NCBI GenBank assembly: GCA_051294375.1
Contig: CM119269.1
Coordinates: 8,815,619 to 8,879,618, forward strand
Length of the DNA: 64,000 nt
From: Paraspadella gotoi
Taxonomy: Eukaryota > Chaetognatha
Direction: 5' to 3'
Every line of letters starts with the position of its first letter. Within the stretch, counting starts at the first letter, position 1. Of the stretch, positions 59,900-64,000 are shown piece by piece. The position numbers were made by a program, and so were the translations under genes. The notes under the pieces were generated by a model. The model had not been told where the DNA came from. It searched no databases and was given only the letters and a program-made list of their open reading frames with translations.

Positions 59900-60215
59900 G
59901 ATTTATCTTTTCCCTTATTTTTCCTTTCCTTTCCCTTTTTTCTTTTATTCTTTTTCTTTTCATTTCTTTTCTTTTCCTTCTTTTCTTTTACTTTTTTTAT
60001 CCTTTCCGTATTTATTCGATACTTCTTTCCTTTTTATTTTCCTCCCTTTCCTTTCCTTTTCATTTCTTTTCATTTTTATTTCTTTCCTTCTTAATCTTTT
60101 CCTTTTTTTTTTCTTATATTTTTTTTCTTTCCTTTTCTTTTCCTGTCGTTGTTTTCCTCCCTCTACTTCCTCTTTCTTTTTCCTTTTTCTCATAAAATTC
60201 TCTCTTCTAACCCTT
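59810..60215 (+). repeat. Pyrimidine-rich tract (CT)n then CTTTT-type
   Basis: About 400 bases of nearly pure pyrimidine, giving long meaningless Ser/Leu/Phe frames. Confidence 0.9.
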
Positions 60216-60844
60216 CAACCTTTATCTCATCTCCTTTCCCTCAAAATACTTGTTCATCGTCGTCGTCTTCGTCGTCGTCGTCGTCGTCGTCGTCGTTCGA
60301 TGGTCTTTTCCCAATCTTAATCCCCGAATCCGACCAAGTTCACCATCTGGCTTCTTCTTCTTCGTCGTTGTCGTCGTCGTCGTCGTCGTCCATCGGTTCG
60401 TCTCCCTTAAACGTGTAGCCCATACGTCAGATCAGCTTCGCTCCAACTCGAATGACAACGAAATTTCCATCGAATCTCGAAACCAGACACGTTTCTTTCC
60501 CATCCCAGTTAATGAGGGGCCAATCTTTCGAGCCCAATCCTGACCTGTCAAGCCCAATCCCGGCAAGCCAAGCCCAATCTTGATAAGGACTGAAAAATTA
60601 CTTATTTCTAGCGAAATCTTAATGATTTATTCCAGTCCAATAAATATACCGGTCGTATCTCAATTCTTTAACCTTTTAAGACTTTTTTGAGATACAAATT
60701 TGTAGTATTTCTTACCTAATTGTGATTTAATTTCACCCAGGTTCGAAATTTTCTTTTCATTATTATCTTTAACCTCAATTTACTCAATTTTCTCTCTCTC
60801 TTCTTTCCTCTTCCTACTAATTCTCTCATCTTTGCCAATTCGTT

Positions 60845-61063
60845 CCCCACAGTAACTTTATCTCCTTATGCTCCAGCTCACCGCTCCTGCTCACCGCTCC
60901 CGATAACCGCCCCAGCGTTTCCTAGATCTAGGTCACCGAAATGTAGAACGAATCCATCGTCGTGGTCGTCGTGGTCGTCGTCGTCGTCATTGTCGTCGTC
61001 GTTTCCTAAGTCGATTTTCGTAAATAAATCCCCGTTTGTGTCGGTTTTGTCACTTAATCCCCG
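60845..61063 (-). CDS. Candidate acidic exon, minus strand
   Basis: The minus frame reads SDKTDTNGDLFTKIDLGND, an Asp/His-rich run, then GFVLHFGDLDLGNAGAVIG, with a donor GTGAGC near 60,885 (phase 1). The acceptor is weak and a plus-strand frame competes. Confidence 0.3.
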
Positions 61064-61825
61064 GATTCAGGTGGCAAAAGAGAATCGGGGAACGGAGAAA
61101 GGGGATCACGGAACCGGAAATGAGCGCGTTGAGAAAAAAGCTGTCGCTCTTTTCGGCTCCAGTTTCGCGCCTAAGTCTTATTTACGATGACCCGGCGAAA
61201 CTTTTGGGTTTTTCGTCGCCGACCCTGCAATCGTTTTTTTTTAATGTCGTTCTTTGTTTAAGGATAAAATGTTGGAAAGCGTCACTGCTACAGACCTATT
61301 TTGTGAGCCATCGAAAATACCATCACCCATTCACCATTTACAGCACTAGCATTTCACCATCAACAGCGAAATAACCAGTGACGTCACCAGAACAAAAAAA
61401 TACAATAAATAAAAACTGACAGAGAAATGAACGTAAAAATGAGAATTAAATAAAAAATAATGATAAAAAAAGTGGAATTTTTTTCGAGAATTTGTGGAAC
61501 CCTGGGGACATTATTAAAAATTCATAATCCGCGATTTGACAAGAATTTCAAATTCGATAATTTGAATTCACATCGTCGTCGTTGTTGTTGTGATGATGAG
61601 AAAGCGGACGTCTGTGTCGTGAGTGAAATTAGTTTGAACGAAAGTGGAGAAAAATAGAAAGGAGAACAAAAAGAAGAAAAGAAAAGAAGATAAAAGTGAG
61701 GAAAGAAAAAGAAAAGAAAGTAAAGAAAATGGCGAAAAAAGAAGACGGAAAGAAAAAGTTTAAAGAGAAAGAAAAATAGAGAGAAAGACATAAACGCGTC
61801 GGAATAAGCCGGAGTTAAGTTTCAC

Positions 61826-61827
<2 letters not shown>

Positions 61828-61887
<60 letters not shown>
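61828..61887 (+). repeat. (GA)n microsatellite
   Basis: About 29 units. Confidence 0.95.
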
Positions 61888-61891
<4 letters not shown>

Positions 61892-62078
61892 ATGTACCGA
61901 GCGAAGCGCAGCGCGACTTTCACAGTTCCCTCGGGCTTTAGACTTAACGCGGTGAATAATTAGTGATTCAATAAATGTGAACCTTTGTTCCTCTGCGTGA
62001 GAGTGAGAGGAGAAAGGGAGAAAGATACAGAAAAAATCGTGGAAAGAAGAAAGAGAAATGAAGAAAGAGAAGAAGGTC

Positions 62079-62164
62079 AAAGAGAATAAAGAAAGTATGA
62101 TTTAAAAAAAAGGATAGTTTCCTAACTATCCTTTTTTTTAAATCATACTTTCTTTATTCTCTTT
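62079..62164. repeat. Perfect 41-bp palindrome with 4-base loop
   Basis: 62079-62119 is the exact reverse complement of 62124-62164; the loop is TCCT. Each arm includes an A8/T8 run without a single mismatch. Confidence 0.97.
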
Positions 62165-62179
62165 ATATAGAAGAATTAT

Positions 62180-62520
62180 GTAATGATTGAATGAATGATT
62201 AAATGAATGAATGAATGATTGAATGAATGAATGAATGAGTGAATGAATGAATTAATGACTGATAAATAAATAAATTAACGAATAATTGAATGAAAGAATA
62301 AATATATAGTTGAATTACTGTAAAGATAGAAGAATGAAAAAAAGAAGGAATAGATGAATAAATTAATTATTCATTAAAAAAAATGAAGGAATGAATCAAT
62401 GAATGAATGATTAAAAGAATGAATGAGTTAATGAATGAATAAAGGAATGAAGGAATGAATAAAAGAATGAATGAGTGAATGAATGATTAAATGATTTAAT
62501 GTTTTAATTAGTGAATAAAC
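62180..62520 (+). repeat. (GAAT)n/(TGAA)n tetranucleotide region
   Basis: Interrupted GAAT units with AT-rich spacers. Confidence 0.85.
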
Positions 62521-62539
62521 AAATAAATACATGACTGAA

Positions 62540-62731
62540 TTAAAAGCATTCTTTCCGACGCTGTTTGCGTCGGCGCCATGGGCGTGGCAATGTGGGCGAC
62601 GATGTGCTGAGGCTGACCCCCGACGCGGGTCACGGTTAAATCAGACCCATCGAAGGTCACTTTTAACTCTGACCCCGTTCGGGCCATTGTTACTACTTCC
62701 CCCATAACGAGCGCATTTTCCTTAATGTTAC
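62540..62731 (-). CDS. Unrecognised coding-like segment, minus strand
   Basis: The minus frame reads ENALVMGEVVTMARTGSELK, VTFDGSDLTVTRVGGQPQ, then VAHIATPMAPTQTASERM. Composition is balanced, unlike the repeats around it. No clear splice sites; could be an exon or an old element fragment. Confidence 0.35.
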
Positions 62732-62834
62732 CATTTCTCTTTCTCTTTTTAGATTCTCGGGTCAACAAAAAAATATTACATTATTTGTTTTCTTTTTTTT
62801 TTTTTCTTTTTTTTTCAAAAGGAAAAGCAAAGAG

Positions 62835-62892
62835 AAATAACAACAACAACAACAAAACAACAACAACACACAAACAACAACAACAACAACAA

Positions 62893-62933
<41 letters not shown>

Positions 62934-62940
62934 TAATAAT
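62835..62940 (+). repeat. (AAC)n then (AAT)n
   Basis: Adjacent trinucleotide repeats. Confidence 0.95.
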
Positions 62941-64000
62941 CGATTTTTTTATCTTATTTATCTCATTTCCTCCGGTGATCCATTAGGGGCTTCAAGTTTA
63001 ACTCTAGAATAAAAACAAAAATTAAAGCTTCGTTATTCTAAACTCAAACGCAACGAAAATATATACAAATAAATATATACAAAGAATAAATCTTTAATTC
63101 CATTGAATTAATTTTCTTTTTTTTTACTTTTAGCTTCGATTCGTCACATATTGTCAAATTGAGAATTGGTAAAAAAAATTTTTTTCTTAAGTATTTTTTA
63201 GGAAACAATTTGTTGTTGTAATATCCATGGCGCTCCTACAATAATTTTTCTAAAAAACCTTTTTAAAAATATTTTTAAATTTTTTTTGGTTTTCGTTGTA
63301 GAAAAAAAAATGTCGGCGATGATATCCAGCAGATTTCGTAGTGGGGGAGAAGCCAAAGATAATCCGATCAAAAAAAAAAGGGAAGGAGAGAATAAAGAAA
63401 AAAGGAAGGAGAGATGGAAAAAAAGGGAAAAGATAGAGAAAAAAAAAAGGATAGAAAAAGAAAAGGAAAAGAAAAGAAAAAAAACAAAACAAATAAGGTT
63501 GAGAGAAACGAAAAGATGACGACTACGAGTTTGGTTTTAAACTCGCGTCCCGACGCGAATGTGATGGAACCTCTTCTTTTGGTATCTATCCATCTTTGCC
63601 TTGCCTCCTCCTCCTCCTCCTCCTCTTACTCCTCCTCTTCCTCCTCTTCTTCCTATTTCCTCTTTTCATTTGATCCTTCTTCTACTTCTCACGTTTCTCC
63701 TTCTTCCTCCTCTATTCCTTCCTCCCTTTTTTCTTCTTCCTCCCTTCCTTTACTTTCCTCTACTTTTCCTTCTACAGATTATCCAAGATTAGTTAAACAG
63801 AATTTTAGTGTTACTACCTTCATCTTAGCTCACACTGTGCGATATTCCTGAAGTCAAAAACAGAAAATAAAAGAGTAGAATTTAAAAAAACCGGGTGGTT
63901 AAACTTTGTGCAACATCATAGAATCATAGCAAAGCCAAAGGCCATTTTTATAACTATTTCGTTTAAAAGCAAAAGACCTAAAAAAGGCAACCGTTGGTTC
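62941..64000. other. Right edge, no firm gene
   Basis: A-rich and CCT-rich DNA. A short frame at 63310 (MSAMISSRFRSGGEAKDNP) follows a TTTCGTTGTAG acceptor-like site but becomes Lys/Glu low complexity; not supported as a gene. Confidence 0.45.

Overview
This window is nuclear DNA of an animal, most likely an arthropod and probably a crustacean. The evidence is GT-AG introns, very dense (GA)n/(CT)n and other microsatellites, a mitochondrial-clan cytochrome P450, an adhesion-type GPCR, a SUEL-type lectin domain and nuclear tRNA-His genes. The organism is inferred; nothing in the sequence fixes it to species.

Layout. (1) About 1-28,974, + strand: a 3'-complete, 5'-truncated adhesion GPCR in 15 phase-compatible exons (GAIN domain, GPS, seven membrane segments, long Ser-rich acidic tail). 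Its intron between 10,306 and 20,604 holds a noisy inverted copy of the GPS/7TM half (about 11.4-19.1 kb). (2) 28,975-32,629: intergenic repeats, with two genes converging. (3) 32,630-37,524, - strand: the 3' half of a secreted or surface protein with the end of a SUEL/galactose-lectin domain, a VWC-like module and an acidic, Thr-rich tail. Two more - strand exons at 50.9-51.6 kb look like the first half of the same lectin domain. (4) 39,350-45,885, + strand: a complete mitochondrial-clan cytochrome P450 in 13 exons. If the lectin gene is continuous, the P450 is nested antisense in one of its introns. (5) 45.9-51 kb: repeats, a - strand tRNA-His and a noisy tandem copy of it. (6) 52,061-56,132, + strand: a five-exon gene for a 202-residue protein with a myristoylation-like MGCGKS start, a charged coiled coil and an acidic tail; family unknown. 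(7) 56.3-64 kb: satellites, microsatellites, a perfect 41-bp palindrome and only weak exon candidates.

The four main genes show no shared pathway; this is ordinary animal gene order. Two tRNA-His genes lie inside introns of protein genes (9,184 and 45,118).

Assembly quality matters here. Five gaps are exactly 25 N and seven have other lengths. P450 exons 7-9 occur twice across one 25-N gap. Several duplicated blocks (3.8/6.7 kb, 11.4-19/20.1-27 kb, 47.3/47.8 kb) differ by many small indels in introns and exons alike, as expected from unpolished long reads. I treat these mainly as assembly artefacts. I did not find a new defence-like or enzymatic system. The more unusual biological signals are splice donors amplified into minisatellites, an ITAM-like motif in the receptor tail, the possible nested-gene arrangement and the perfect palindrome.
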